Assembly: GCF_001904635.1 (NCBI RefSeq) | Contig: NZ_MRCB01000005.1 | Coordinates: forward strand, 103,511 to 167,510 | Direction: 5' to 3' | Length of the DNA: 64,000 nt | From: Hydrococcus rivularis NIES-593 | GTDB taxonomy: Bacteria > Cyanobacteriota > Cyanobacteriia > Cyanobacteriales > Microcystaceae | Part shown: positions 46,562-55,851 of the stretch, one piece after another | Position numbering within the stretch: position 1 is the stretch's first letter | Layout: every line of letters starts with the position of its first letter | The notes under the pieces: model-generated | Seen by the model: the letters and a program-made list of their open reading frames with translations, nothing else | Databases searched by the model: none | What the model was told of the DNA's origin: nothing | Position numbers and translations under genes: made by a program

Positions 46562-47345
46562 ATGTATAAAACTCAATCCCAGACCGTTCTACCCCACAAA
46601 ATGAATCCTTTAGCTCGATTTTCCGGTCGAGCAGCCGATTATGCGAACTATCGACCCAGCTATCCCAAAGAAGCGATCGAGAAAATCCTAGAAGGGTTGG
46701 ATAGCTCCTCGCAACTGCTTGCTGCTGATGTTGGTGCGGGGACGGGGATTGCCTCGCGTTTGTTAGCCGACCAAGGAGTACGAGTGTTTGCGATCGAGCC
46801 AAATGACGAGATGAGACAAGCTGCTTCACCTCATCCGTTAGTTGAGTTCCGCAAAGGCACGGCAGAAAATACGACCTTACCCAAGGCATCAGTCGATCTG
46901 GTTGCTAGCTTTCAAGCATTCCATTGGTTTGACCCAGCATTAACCCTTCTAGAATTTCGTCGCATTCTCAAACCAACTGGACGATTAGCCCTAGTATGGA
47001 ACGATATTAGATCGCGATGACAAGCTGACCGCAAGTTACAGCCGTCTGGTCGATACAGTAACCACCCAAAAGCGCCTCAAACCCCTCAGTAAATCGGCAA
47101 ACTCGCTTAGAGAAAGTCCTTACTTCGATAATGTTGTGAGCTACGAGTTCGCTTACAGGCATGAGTTAGATTGGTTGCAATTTCTCGGTCATGCCAGGAG
47201 CATTTCGTTTATTCCCTATGAAGAATTCGCGCAGCAGAAATTTCTCGATGGATTGCAAGAGGTGTGCGATCGCTTTTGCGACGAAAATGGCAAGGTTTGC
47301 ATGGTGTACCGCACGAGCGTTTACATAGCCAAGGCATCTGCCTAA
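46562..47345 (+). pseudogene. SAM-dependent methyltransferase broken by a frameshift
   Basis: The first part (46562-47020; an internal ATG at 46601 is the likely start) has ARFSGRAADYANYRPSYPKE, motif I AADVGAGTGIASRLLADQG, the SFQAFHWFDP block and LKPTGRLALVWNDI, then a TGA at 47018. From 47016 in a shifted frame the expected rest continues: DDKLTASYSRLVDTVTTQ, then SPYFDNVVSYEFAYRHEL, IPYEEFAQQKFLDGL and ENGKVCMVYRTSVYIA. One base appears inserted (or two lost) near 47005-47016. Joined, it would be about 260 residues, a usual length. It may be decay or a sequence error. Confidence 0.8.
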
Positions 47346-47356
47346 TTCTGCTAAGA

Positions 47357-47377
47357 GGGGGATAATCCCCCTTTTTT
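47357..47377 (+). terminator. Intrinsic terminator
   Basis: GGGGGA (47357-47362) and TCCCCC (47366-47371) with a TAA loop, followed by six T. It ends the methyltransferase transcript on the plus strand. Its T-run overlaps the stop codon of the convergent coiled-coil gene. Confidence 0.85.
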
Positions 47378-48548
47378 ATTCATCAGAACGACGGTTACGC
47401 AAGAAAGACGGTAGATCGACCGAAACCTGAGCTGGCGGTTTTTGGTTAGAAGAAATTATCGGTGAGGGCCAATTTGGGCGAGGCGGGGTAGTAATTTGAG
47501 AATTGGGATTCAAATTGAGGGGTTCAGCATCAGACTCGGCTATTTCCAAAACCTCAGAAGCATCGATCTCCATAATGAATGCTTCTTCTAGCGGCTTGTC
47601 GAGACTAGAATCGATAGCATTGGCATCTTTTGGTGACGAGGAGGAAAAGCGATCGCTTTGGCTCGACCAAGGTTCGATCGCGGTAACTTTAGAAGTCACA
47701 GGGGGAGTTAGAGAAAAATTAGACGACTCACCGAGTATAACGCGAGCGTCTGAGGCGCCTAAATACTGCTCTAATGCCGCTTTGTACTCCAAGGCATAGC
47801 GCTGCTGGCGATGGAGTCGAGACCATAATTCCCGAATATGTTTTTCCATCGCGAGGAGTTTTTGGTCTTTGTCGTTGCAGTCTTCTTGGAGTACGGCGTA
47901 TTCTCGTTCTAAGCGAGCAATTTGTTGTTGGGCGAACTCAAGCTGTTGCGAGAGAGTGGCAATCTTCAGTTGCTGGCGTTCGACCTGCTGCTGGGAGGCA
48001 TCTAATCGAGCCACTAAACGGGCAATATGGTCTTGGGCTTGCTGAAGTTGTTCTGCCTGTTGCGCGAGCGCTGCCTCTGCGCTTTGCGATCGCTCCTGTA
48101 ACTGTTGCTGCGACTCGTTGAGCGCTTGTCTGAGTTGAAGGATGGTTTTATCGAGTTCTTGGTTTTGTTCTTCGAGTTGATGGGCGATCTCAAACCAATC
48201 AGTGTCTCCCTCCAACCGTTCGCTATACCAGTTACTGCCAGCATCGACTAAAGAAGCCTCTAGTTCGACTGCGTTTGATTCAATTGCAGAAAATGGCGGC
48301 TCCGAGGAATCAATCGTTTCCAGAAGAGAAAAGAGTTGCTCCTCAAGCGTCTGCGGGCGTTCGGAAGTGTCCGAATTTGCCAGCGACTCGTCATCTGTAG
48401 AATTTGCCAACTCTGTGAAGGATAAAAATTGTTCTTCTAGATTCTCATCTGGTATAGGAACGCTCCGGTTTTCCGGCAAGTCGCCGTCGGCAGAAGAAAA
48501 ATTGGATTGTGAAGGAGGCATGTTTGAGGGATTAGCGTCACTCATCAC
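47376..48548 (-). CDS. Coiled-coil protein of unknown function
   Basis: 390 residues. Acidic, Ser-rich N-terminal half (about 1-115), a long coiled coil with Gln/Leu/Glu heptads (about 118-260, including QQQLQERSQSAEAALAQQ), then a Ser/Pro-rich region and a C-terminal motif SVDLPSFLRNRRSDE. No catalytic domain. Proteins with a short SFLR-type end and central coiled coil are seen in cyanobacteria but I know no function. Met at 48545 is an equal start. Convergent with the methyltransferase gene. Confidence 0.7.
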   Translation of the reverse strand: MMSDANPSNMPPSQSNFSSADGDLPENRSVPIPDENLEEQFLSFTELANSTDDESLANSDTSERPQTLEEQLFSLLETIDSSEPPFSAIESNAVELEASLVDAGSNWYSERLEGDTDWFEIAHQLEEQNQELDKTILQLRQALNESQQQLQERSQSAEAALAQQAEQLQQAQDHIARLVARLDASQQQVERQQLKIATLSQQLEFAQQQIARLEREYAVLQEDCNDKDQKLLAMEKHIRELWSRLHRQQRYALEYKAALEQYLGASDARVILGESSNFSLTPPVTSKVTAIEPWSSQSDRFSSSSPKDANAIDSSLDKPLEEAFIMEIDASEVLEIAESDAEPLNLNPNSQITTPPRPNWPSPIISSNQKPPAQVSVDLPSFLRNRRSDE

Positions 48549-49033
48549 AGGTCAATTCATTAACGCGATCGCGCTTTAGTTACGCGCCGTTAGCATTAGC
48601 TACGAGTGTCAATGACCGGAGAATTTGCGCTTTTGTTCCCCCGATTGAGAAAGACAGGGAGACTGGGGGATAAGGGGGACAAGGGGCTGGTTGAGTGACC
48701 AAACTCCAATCGCTCTGACTCCAACCCCTCTCCCGCTCTGGGAGAGGGACTTTCCACTTAAGACTTTTGCCTGAAGTCCCTTCGCCCCTTGTGGGAGAAG
48801 GGATTTTTAATTACTAACTACTAACCACTAACCAATCTCCAATCCAAAATCTGCCGTTCTCCTTGAAGAGGTTCAAGAAGCGTGCGGCGGCTTCGCCAAA
48901 ATCGGGAGACAAGGGAGACAATTAACAACTAACCCCTGTACGGGCGGTTTTTTTTTCTACTAAATGTTAAATGTAGGTAAATCTCTAGGTTTTTTAGATA
49001 AACTCGCTTCTACTAACCAATGACCAATAGCTC
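48549..49033. other. Intergenic region between coiled-coil gene and csaB
   Basis: 485 bases with no gene. It contains MITE copy C, G-rich and A-rich tracts (GGGGGATAAGGGGGACAAGG, about 48666-48685), heptamer-like CTAACTACTAACCACTAACC text (48812-48831) and CCCCTGTACGGGCGG followed by nine T at about 48936-48959, which may be a weak terminator. The csaB stop lies at its right edge, so no promoter for csaB is needed here. Confidence 0.6.
48690..48808 (-). repeat. MITE-like repeat, copy C (inverted, truncated)
   Basis: In inverted orientation to copies A and B. The left end GTTGAGTGACCAAA (48690-48703) matches the right terminal repeat of copy B read on the other strand. The core includes CCAACCCCTCTCCC, GGGAGAGGG, ACTTAAGACTTTTGCCTGAA, GTCCCTTCGCCCC and TTGTGGGAGAAGGGAT. 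The other terminal repeat is not found. Confidence 0.65.
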
Positions 49034-50068
49034 CTAACAAACCTTTGCTAAAATTTCCCGATGCATTAGAGCGCGATCGACTAGAGACTGAATTTGAGTG
49101 GGTGCCAAAGATTCCCCATTGACATAGTGTTCCAACCAGGCGGTGCTAATGACGTTGGGATCGTCGGGAAGGTCTTCTAATTCCCATCCGGGCAGATTAA
49201 TTTCTTCCATCAATCGACTTACTTTGGGGTCGTAACTAAGGGCAAAACAGCGACATTCTTCGGCAGCTGCCATGATGAGGCTATGGTAGCGCATCCCGAT
49301 CGCCATTTCTACGCCTCGGAATAATCCCTTTAATTCTCTGGGATCTTCTAGGGAAACGACATGACGCTCTCCGGGAAGTTGCTCGGCAATAGAACGCGCG
49401 ATCGCCAAATCCTGCGACGCTTGGAAAGGAACGAGTAAAATACAAGTTTTCGTCGCTTTCTGAAAATCGATTAATGCCTGAGTCAGATTGGCAAGGCGTT
49501 GGGGAGTCAGTTGCGGATGGGAACGCAAATTGACGGCGACTCTGGGGGCGGGCAAATCCCACAACCCTCGAACGGGTTTTGCTTCCATCGCCCAAACCGG
49601 ATCGGGGGCGAGAATGGACGAAAGGTTCCAGTCGGCTACTAGGGCAGCCGAGACGCGATCGCGAACGCTGATAGCCGCGCATCCTTGCAAAACCCGTTTC
49701 GTCATCGATCGCGTTATCGAACGCTTGAGAGGACCGATTCCCTGCGCCCAAGCGATCGTTTTTAAGCCTCGCTGCTGCGCCAGTGCCATCAATCCAATAT
49801 AATAAAAAGGACTAGCGAAACTGGTAACGTCTTGGATCAAGCTGCCGCCGCCCCAAATAAACAATTCTGACGCTTTGAGCGCCCGCAAAACCGAAAAAGC
49901 CGAACGGCGATCGCAACTTTCTACCCCATAGCGCTTGCTAGTCTGGGCTGGATTGCCGGAAAGAACGATAGGAGTTATCCGTTTGGGCAACATTTGTACT
50001 AAAGACACTAATAAGGCTTCATCCCCTGCATTTCCTTTACCGTAATATCCACAAATGACTGCCCGCAT
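49034..50068 (-). CDS. csaB: Polysaccharide pyruvyl transferase CsaB
   Basis: 344 residues. The N-terminus AVICGYYGKGNAGDEALL is the CsaB signature, followed by LFIWGGGSLIQDVTS, IAWAQGIGPLKRSITRSM and VEMAIGMRYHSLIMAAA with the conserved His. CsaB adds ketal pyruvate to secondary cell-wall polysaccharide, which anchors SLH-domain proteins. In cyanobacteria it fits with the SLH outer-membrane porins that bind pyruvylated peptidoglycan-linked polymer. The upstream gap to rsmB is 396 bases. Confidence 0.92.
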   Translation of the reverse strand: MRAVICGYYGKGNAGDEALLVSLVQMLPKRITPIVLSGNPAQTSKRYGVESCDRRSAFSVLRALKASELFIWGGGSLIQDVTSFASPFYYIGLMALAQQRGLKTIAWAQGIGPLKRSITRSMTKRVLQGCAAISVRDRVSAALVADWNLSSILAPDPVWAMEAKPVRGLWDLPAPRVAVNLRSHPQLTPQRLANLTQALIDFQKATKTCILLVPFQASQDLAIARSIAEQLPGERHVVSLEDPRELKGLFRGVEMAIGMRYHSLIMAAAEECRCFALSYDPKVSRLMEEINLPGWELEDLPDDPNVISTAWLEHYVNGESLAPTQIQSLVDRALMHREILAKVC

Positions 50069-50464
50069 TACTTTTTGTCCTTGCTTGTCGGAAGATTTTT
50101 GCTCGATCGTTTATATTTTCTCAACGATTGGCTCAGTGTCATCCCAATTCGCCATTCACAATTGGATCTATTAGACCTTTTATGAAAATCAATTCTCATC
50201 TTCGATTGTGAGCGCGATCGCTATCATGCTCGTCTCTTGCCAAAATATTTAGATGTCATGTTGAGCAATCGCTCAACATTTCCCAGATTCTTCCTCTTTA
50301 ATTGCGAATTGTCAACCGCCCCGGACGGAACGAAGATCTGGGGATCGCCTCTCCAACAATTGTTTCGATCGAAAACTGACTGCAAGCGCGATCGGATAAG
50401 GTGGATAAAGACTTCCCCGATCTTGGCGAGAATATAGACCCCATCTAAAAAAAGAATTACTATC
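50069..50464. other. Intergenic region between csaB and rsmB
   Basis: A divergent gap. A perfect inverted repeat lies at 50258-50279: ATGTTGAGC, loop AATC, GCTCAACAT. It is not followed by a T-run, so it may be an operator or an mRNA hairpin in the rsmB leader. No protein-like frame is seen on either strand. HIP1 octamer at about 50214. Confidence 0.5.
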
Positions 50465-51805
50465 ATGCCAACTCCGCGTCAATTGGCTTTTGATGCTCTC
50501 CATGCTATTTATCGACGGGGAGCTTATACAGATGTTGCTCTAGATCGCGTCTTGCGCCAAACTAACCCTAGCGGTGCCGATCGCGCTTTGGTTACAGAAT
50601 TAGTTTATGGCATCGTCCGCCGACAGCGATCGCTCGATGCTTTAATCGATCGACTCGGCAAAAAGAAAGCCTCTCAACAACCGCCAGATTTACGCATTAT
50701 TCTCCAGATCGGTTTATACCAGTTACGCTACCTCAGTCACATTCCCGCTTCTGCCGCTGTCGATACCAGCGTAGAATTAGCAAAAAAAAACGGATTAAAA
50801 TCGTTGTCCGGCGTAGTTAACGGACTGTTGCGCCAATACGAACGTCTAGCCGCCCAAGGTAGCGATCCTCTAGAATTGCCTACAGATCCCATTCAACGAC
50901 TGGGAATCGCCTACAGCTTTCCTGACTGGATTATTCAACTTTGGCTAGCGCAATTCGGAGTTGCAGAAACGGAAAAGTTATGCGAGTGGTTTAATCGACC
51001 TCCCGCGATCGACTTGCGGGTCAATATTCTCAAAACGACTATCGATGAAGTCGCAACTGCCTTTTCTGATGCTGGCATCGCTGTCTCTCGCGTTCCTTAC
51101 TTACCGCAGGCGTTAAGATTAGTAGGAGGAGCGCGATCGATTCAACAATTACCCGGTTTTCAGGAGGGATGGTGGACGGTGCAAGATAGTAGCGCCCAGC
51201 TAGTCGCCCATTTGCTCGATCCCCAACCCGGAGAAGTCGTCATCGATGCCTGTGCCGCACCGGGAGGCAAGACAACCCATATTGCCGAACTGATGGGCGA
51301 TCGCGGTACGATCTGGGCATGCGATCGCGTTTTATCTCGCCTGCGCAAACTTCAAGAAAATATCCAACGCTTGCAACTCCATTCGATTCAAATTTGCACG
51401 GGCGACAGTCGTCAGTTTCCTCAATTTAGGCAAATAGCAGATCGTGTCTTGCTAGATGCCCCTTGTTCTGGACTGGGAACGCTGCACAGGCGACCTGACA
51501 TTCGTTGGCGACAAACGCCAGAAAAGATCGCTCAACTGTCTCGCCTACAAGAAGAACTGTTAACGCAAACAGCCACCTGGGTAAAATCTGGAGGTACATT
51601 AGTGTATGCAACTTGTACGCTCAATTCCCTAGAAAACGAAACAGCGGTACAAGCTTTTTGCGATCGCCATCCCGATTGGCAAATTCAACCGCCATCTCCC
51701 GACTCTCCCGCTGCCCCCTTTACAACTAGCGAAGGATGGATTAAAGTTTTACCTCACCTACATCAGATGGATGGTTTTTTCATGGTGAAGTTGAAGAAAA
51801 AATAA
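50465..51805 (+). CDS. rsmB: 16S rRNA (cytosine(967)-C(5))-methyltransferase
   Basis: 446 residues. The N-terminal NusB-like RNA-binding domain (about 1-130; ALVTELVYGIVRRQRSLDAL) is followed by a Rossmann SAM domain with DACAAPGGKTTHIAELMGD. The nucleophile and release cysteines are in VLLDAPCSGLGTLHRRPDIR and YATCTLNSLENE. The layout matches RsmB/Sun. It is probably transcribed with the TerB-like gene 55 bases downstream. Confidence 0.95.
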   Translation: MPTPRQLAFDALHAIYRRGAYTDVALDRVLRQTNPSGADRALVTELVYGIVRRQRSLDALIDRLGKKKASQQPPDLRIILQIGLYQLRYLSHIPASAAVDTSVELAKKNGLKSLSGVVNGLLRQYERLAAQGSDPLELPTDPIQRLGIAYSFPDWIIQLWLAQFGVAETEKLCEWFNRPPAIDLRVNILKTTIDEVATAFSDAGIAVSRVPYLPQALRLVGGARSIQQLPGFQEGWWTVQDSSAQLVAHLLDPQPGEVVIDACAAPGGKTTHIAELMGDRGTIWACDRVLSRLRKLQENIQRLQLHSIQICTGDSRQFPQFRQIADRVLLDAPCSGLGTLHRRPDIRWRQTPEKIAQLSRLQEELLTQTATWVKSGGTLVYATCTLNSLENETAVQAFCDRHPDWQIQPPSPDSPAAPFTTSEGWIKVLPHLHQMDGFFMVKLKKK

Positions 51806-51860
51806 AAGATATCGGAAGAAACTTTTCTTGTAGGACAAGTTAGATACGTAACATTTTTTA

Positions 51861-52286
51861 ATGATGAAAAAAGAAGTGGACGCAAAACAACTCCTAAAAA
51901 TTTTGGTTGGTGTTGCTTGGCTAGACGGCATCATTCAACCAGAAGAACGAAACTATTTACGCCGCATGGCAGCCAACACTGGAATAGCTGATGACCCAGA
52001 AATTCAATCGCTTTTATCCGAACTCAAACCCGTAAAACCAGCAGAATGTTACCAGTGGCTAGAGGACTATGTAGGCAAAAATCCTTCTCAAGAGGATTAT
52101 TACGGATTATTAGAAGCAATTAGCGCTCTAATTTACAGCGATGGTGATATTCCAACGCAAGAAGCTAAATTGCTAACTAAAGTACAGCTTCTCGATCCGT
52201 CTAGCGAATCTCCCAAATCGACTGGTGACAAAGTTCTCAAAACCATTCAAAAGCTATATCGAAAAGCTATTAGCGAGCATGTTTGA
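51861..52286 (+). CDS. TerB-like protein
   Basis: 141 residues, all helical. LKILVGVAWLDGIIQPEERN and the second half ALIYSDGDIPTQEAKLL carry the paired Asp-Gly-x-Ile/acidic motifs of the TerB fold, which binds a metal in some relatives. Function in cyanobacteria is unknown. The start is ATG 51861 or the next ATG. Confidence 0.8.
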   Translation: MMKKEVDAKQLLKILVGVAWLDGIIQPEERNYLRRMAANTGIADDPEIQSLLSELKPVKPAECYQWLEDYVGKNPSQEDYYGLLEAISALIYSDGDIPTQEAKLLTKVQLLDPSSESPKSTGDKVLKTIQKLYRKAISEHV

Positions 52287-52607
52287 GCAAATGCGCGATC
52301 TGGTTCGTTCATAACTCACTCATCATCGATTTTGCTTTCTTTCACTCTATTTTCTATAGAAATGCAGAGTATTCAGCTTTGACAGAAGTAGCCAAATTTG
52401 TAAAGCACAGTGACCGGAAGAAAACACTGGTTTGTGGAGCGAGGGATAGAAAGGAAAGTCGCGATCGCTTATAGATAATGAATTCATCGGAGTAGAGAAT
52501 CTTTAAGATTTTATCAATTGGACGCGATCGCAAGTGCAAAGAAGTAGAACTTTAAGCATCAAAAGCCTGCCCCATGGCAGGCTTTGTTTGTTGAAATCTA
52601 AAACCGA
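52287..52607. other. Intergenic region between terB-like gene and dps
   Basis: 321 bases of convergent gap. Two short frames (52283-52474 plus strand, 52354-52539 minus strand) are not protein-like. Two HIP1-related GCGATCGC sites (about 52460 and 52523) and the terminator at 52564-52583 are the only features. Confidence 0.6.
52564..52583. terminator. Bidirectional terminator
   Basis: AGCCTGCC and GGCAGGCT pair over eight bases around CCAT. TTGTTTGTT follows on the plus strand and TTTTGATGC on the minus strand. It ends the dps transcript and may end the rsmB-terB transcript. Confidence 0.75.
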
Positions 52608-53153
52608 TTAGCTGACTACATCTCCTTTTTTAACTAAGTGAGCTTCTAGGAACCACAAGCGCTTGTCAATGTCGCGGGAAATTTCAGTGTAGAGATCCGC
52701 AGTATCTGCATCTCCCAGCTCGTCAGTTTTATCGATCGCTCCCCGAAGGTGAGCGGCATATTGGGCGTACCGTTCTGCTAAGGCTGTTACATGCTCTGCG
52801 CCATCTACGATATCATAAGGGTATTCTGGTAGGATGGATTGTTCTGCGGCAATGCGAGCCGTTCCCATCGCCGTAGCGCCAAGCGCAGTAACTCGTTCGG
52901 CAACCAGATCTACATACCCTTCTAACTCGGTAGCTAATTCATCGAATAACTCGTGCAATTGGTAGAAGTGCATGCCCTTAACATTCCAGTGAGCTTGTTT
53001 GACTTGGGTTTTAAGATCCAACGTCGCAGCTAGGGTTTGATTGAGAATTTCTACTACTGACTTGCGAATGTCAGCCGATAAATCGATGCGAGTCGGATAG
53101 AAACGTGTAGACAATGCAGATTTGCCCGTTTGAGTGACTTGTGTTGTCGCCAT
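52608..53153 (-). CDS. dps: Dps-family ferritin-like DNA-protection protein
   Basis: 181 residues, four-helix bundle. The ferroxidase motif VKQAHWNVKGMHFYQLHELF-DE contains the His and Asp/Glu ligands at the dimer interface. The C-terminus is WFLEAHLVKKGD. Dps oxidises iron with peroxide and stores it, protecting the cell from oxidative damage. AGGAGAAA lies upstream of ATG 53153. The ZIP metal transporter gene follows upstream in the same direction, with a 53-base gap. Confidence 0.93.
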   Translation of the reverse strand: MATTQVTQTGKSALSTRFYPTRIDLSADIRKSVVEILNQTLAATLDLKTQVKQAHWNVKGMHFYQLHELFDELATELEGYVDLVAERVTALGATAMGTARIAAEQSILPEYPYDIVDGAEHVTALAERYAQYAAHLRGAIDKTDELGDADTADLYTEISRDIDKRLWFLEAHLVKKGDVVS

Positions 53154-53206
53154 GATTATTTCTCCTTTCTCTTATTAAGCTTTGCAAGATCTGCGATCGA
53201 ATGTCA

Positions 53207-53980
53207 TCAGCCAAACGCTGTATCCATAAACATCATCGCTACGAATCCGGTCATCACTCCAAAGGTTCCCTCTTGAGCCAAACCCTTACAATTAATTTCC
53301 GGAATAATCTCATCCACGATAACGAATAACATTGCGCCCGCAGCAAACGCCATTGCCCAAGGCAATATCGGTTGAGCTAGACTGACTACACTCGCTCCAA
53401 CAATCCCGCCAATTGGCTCGATTAAGCCTGTTAAGAAGGAAACGCTTAAAGAGTAACTGACTGAATATCTTAAGTTTCTCAAGGCAAGCGCCACAACTAA
53501 TCCTTCTGGCATATTTTGCAAGCCAATTCCAGTCGCTAAGGCTAGTCCGCCGCTAGGATTTTCGCCGCCGAAACCAACGCCAACTGCTAATCCTTCTGGA
53601 AAGTTGTGTAGGGTGATAGCCAGGATAAACAGCCAAATTCGTTCAAAATTTTGTCGCGTAGATCCTTCCCGTCCTTTGAAAAAGTGTTCGTGCGGAAAGT
53701 TTTCGTGAGCTAACCAAATTAATGCCGCTCCTAACAAAATCCCTACACTGAGAAGAAAAGCTGCCTTGGGTTTAGAATAACCCTGTGCGATTGCGGCCTC
53801 TACTCCCGGAACAATGAGAGAGAAGGAAGTCGCTCCTAGCATCACCCCACCCCCCAATCCTAACAAAATCCCCTGAAACCGTTCGGTTATGTTAACGGTT
53901 AACAAGATAGGCAGGGCACCGACACCAGTTGCTAATCCTGCGATTAAACTGGCAACGAAACCAATAGCAACTGTTTCCAT
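53207..53980 (-). CDS. ZIP-family metal transporter
   Basis: 257 residues from ATG 53980, chosen because AAAGAAAGG precedes it; the frame extends to 54043 with a polar, unlike-family N-terminus. There are about eight helices. A His-rich cytosolic loop (AHENFPHEHFFKGREG) and helix IV-V motifs LHNFPEGLAVGVGFGG and LQNMPEGLVVALALRN provide the metal-binding His, Asn and Glu residues. It imports divalent metal such as zinc, iron or manganese. It lies upstream of dps on the same strand; coupling of metal import and iron storage is plausible. Confidence 0.9.
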   Translation of the reverse strand: METVAIGFVASLIAGLATGVGALPILLTVNITERFQGILLGLGGGVMLGATSFSLIVPGVEAAIAQGYSKPKAAFLLSVGILLGAALIWLAHENFPHEHFFKGREGSTRQNFERIWLFILAITLHNFPEGLAVGVGFGGENPSGGLALATGIGLQNMPEGLVVALALRNLRYSVSYSLSVSFLTGLIEPIGGIVGASVVSLAQPILPWAMAFAAGAMLFVIVDEIIPEINCKGLAQEGTFGVMTGFVAMMFMDTAFG

Positions 53981-54047
53981 CCTTTCTTTGTGTATTTTAA
54001 AACAAAAACGGGTTTTGGAGTAGTAAAGATTGCTCGCCGACACAATT

Positions 54048-54100
54048 CGTATTCGTTACGAGTTTGTTCTACTTTCTAGAGTGTACTCATAACGAGTATG
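54048..54100. promoter_or_regulatory. Paired ACGAGT palindromes upstream of the ZIP gene
   Basis: TTACGAGTTTG (54056-54066) and TAACGAGTATG (54090-54100) are near-direct repeats 34 bases apart, each part of a small palindrome: CGTA-TTCGT-TACG (54048-54060) and TACTC-ATAAC-GAGTA (54084-54098). They sit 68-120 bases upstream of the ZIP start. This looks like a two-site operator for a metal or redox regulator; the identity is unknown and it does not match the usual Fur box. Confidence 0.4.
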
Positions 54101-54238
54101 ACTTGTCAAGAGAGTTTTTAAAAGAATTGGCTTGAAAATTGCGATCGCCTTTTCTCGTAGCTGCTCTCAGTTCAATGCGGTAAGATCGAAGAATTTTGGA
54201 TGAAAAGATAGTTTTTCTTCTGCCTTCTGCCTTTTAAT

Positions 54239-55435
54239 ATGTCCAAACATTATATTTTTTTTACTAGAAATGTTTTGCCCCAACCCGAAGCCCATATCAT
54301 TCATGATGTTAATACGGCTAATGCAGCAGCCAATTTGGGGTATTCGGCAATTTTAGTCTATATTCAGCAGGGGAAAAAAGCTCTCAATCCTCTCGATTGG
54401 TTTTATCCATTTCGACCGAAAAAACCGTCAGAAGAATTGATTAACTTTTACAATATTCAAGAAAAACTAAAGGTTATTCCCCTCTCAATGCCATTGCCGA
54501 TTAGCGAAAAGGGAGGAAAATGGACTCATCCAAGCACCTACGTTTGCAAGTACTATTTTCCCGTTCATATCTTTCCCCATACTAAAATATTGCATACTTT
54601 AGACTGGAATTTAGTAAAAACAGCGATTAGATCTGGCATTCCCGTTATTTACGAGCGAGAACACGATCGCAACGGCAAATACGAACCGGAAATTGTTAAT
54701 AGTCCTCTTTTTCAGGTAGCAATTACCGTTGCCGATTCAGTCAGAGAAAACATGATTAAAAATGGCATGCCGCCAGAGAAAATCGTCAAACTTCATCTGA
54801 GCTACAATCAATCCTTTTTAGTCAGACAACCAGAAGCGGCGGCAGAATGGCGAAAAAAATTGCTGGTTGACGCAACAGAGCATTTAGTCGTTTACTCTGG
54901 GGGATTATACAAATTTAAAGGAGTCGATTTGTTGTTGGACGTTGCTAAAGAATTACCCCGCGTTCAGTTTGCCTTTGCTGGAGGGAATGAAACTCAACTG
55001 AAAGCCTATCGTCAGTTAGTGCAAGAAAAGCAAATTAAAAACGCTATCTTTTTAGGCTACATACAACACGAACGACTGCCCAGTTTGCTCCAAGCGGCGG
55101 ATATCCTAGCTCACCCCCATCTTTCCGGGCAAGCAGCGACTTTTACCTCTCCCCTCAAATTCTTTGAATATTTGGCTTCTGGGACGCCAATCGTTGCCTC
55201 TGAGATTCCCCCGCTAATAGAATTCAAAACGGCAAACATCGTGGCTGGTTGGTGCGAGACTGATAGCGTTGTTGCTTATACCCGCGCTCTGCAGCAGGCG
55301 TTAGAAACGCATCCCAGAAAAGTTGAGGGATATTCCGAACAAATCGAGTTCGCACGCCAGTTTTCCTGGGAAAGCAGATTGGCGAAAATTATGAGCTATG
55401 TAGACGAGTCGCTGCAACCGTCGATTGTTTATTAA
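54239..55435 (+). CDS. Glycosyltransferase family 4
   Basis: 398 residues, GT-B fold. IIHDVNTANAAANLGY marks the N-terminal domain. The C-terminal domain has LVVYSGGLYKFKGVDLLLDV, the VQFAFAGGNETQLKAY block, IFLGYIQHERLPSLLQAAD, and the nucleotide-sugar E-x7-E-type region SPLKFFEYLASGTPIVASEI. It transfers a sugar to a glycan or lipid acceptor, unknown here. Its stop overlaps the stop of the convergent small gene. Confidence 0.9.
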   Translation: MSKHYIFFTRNVLPQPEAHIIHDVNTANAAANLGYSAILVYIQQGKKALNPLDWFYPFRPKKPSEELINFYNIQEKLKVIPLSMPLPISEKGGKWTHPSTYVCKYYFPVHIFPHTKILHTLDWNLVKTAIRSGIPVIYEREHDRNGKYEPEIVNSPLFQVAITVADSVRENMIKNGMPPEKIVKLHLSYNQSFLVRQPEAAAEWRKKLLVDATEHLVVYSGGLYKFKGVDLLLDVAKELPRVQFAFAGGNETQLKAYRQLVQEKQIKNAIFLGYIQHERLPSLLQAADILAHPHLSGQAATFTSPLKFFEYLASGTPIVASEIPPLIEFKTANIVAGWCETDSVVAYTRALQQALETHPRKVEGYSEQIEFARQFSWESRLAKIMSYVDESLQPSIVY

Positions 55436-55614
55436 TTTGTCGTATCTTGGGGAAAGGTTGCCTTGTATTCTTCTAGCAACTCGTCCAATTCTTCCAAAGC
55501 TTGGGAAACATCAAGACGCAAGGTTCCCAAATTGGGTTTCTCCAAAAGTTGGACTAGGAACTCTCGCTTTTTGGCAACGCGATCGACTTTCTCTTGAAGG
55601 GCGGCTTTATCCAT
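55432..55614 (-). CDS. Small coiled-coil protein
   Basis: 60 residues from ATG 55614: MDKAALQEKVDRVAKKREF, LVQLLEKPNLGTLRLDVSQ, ALEELDELLEEYKATF. It is helical and charged. The frame can open at 55656. Similar short proteins are common beside other genes in cyanobacteria, but no function is known to me. The stop codon overlaps that of the GT4 gene on the other strand by two bases. Confidence 0.6.
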   Translation of the reverse strand: MDKAALQEKVDRVAKKREFLVQLLEKPNLGTLRLDVSQALEELDELLEEYKATFPQDTTN

Positions 55615-55851
55615 GCTGCTATTTCCTATGGGTAACTCTAGCTTTTTATTTAACACATTTTTTATGGCGATTGCTTGTTGATTTCGGCTAGTAGTTCTTT
55701 AACCGTATTACTGCAAGGGGTTTCTCTTATCTTTCCCCTATTCGATGTTAGGATAATGACCCGTTTCACGCCTTTATTTGTAAAGTAGAAATTAGGGCAG
55801 CGATTTTGCTACGCATCGATTGCTTAATTATCTATTGGTCGTTAACTGACT

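Noticed and set aside
52283..52474. 63-residue frame after the TerB-like gene
   Set aside because: Not protein-like; overlaps the gap with the terminator and HIP1 sites.
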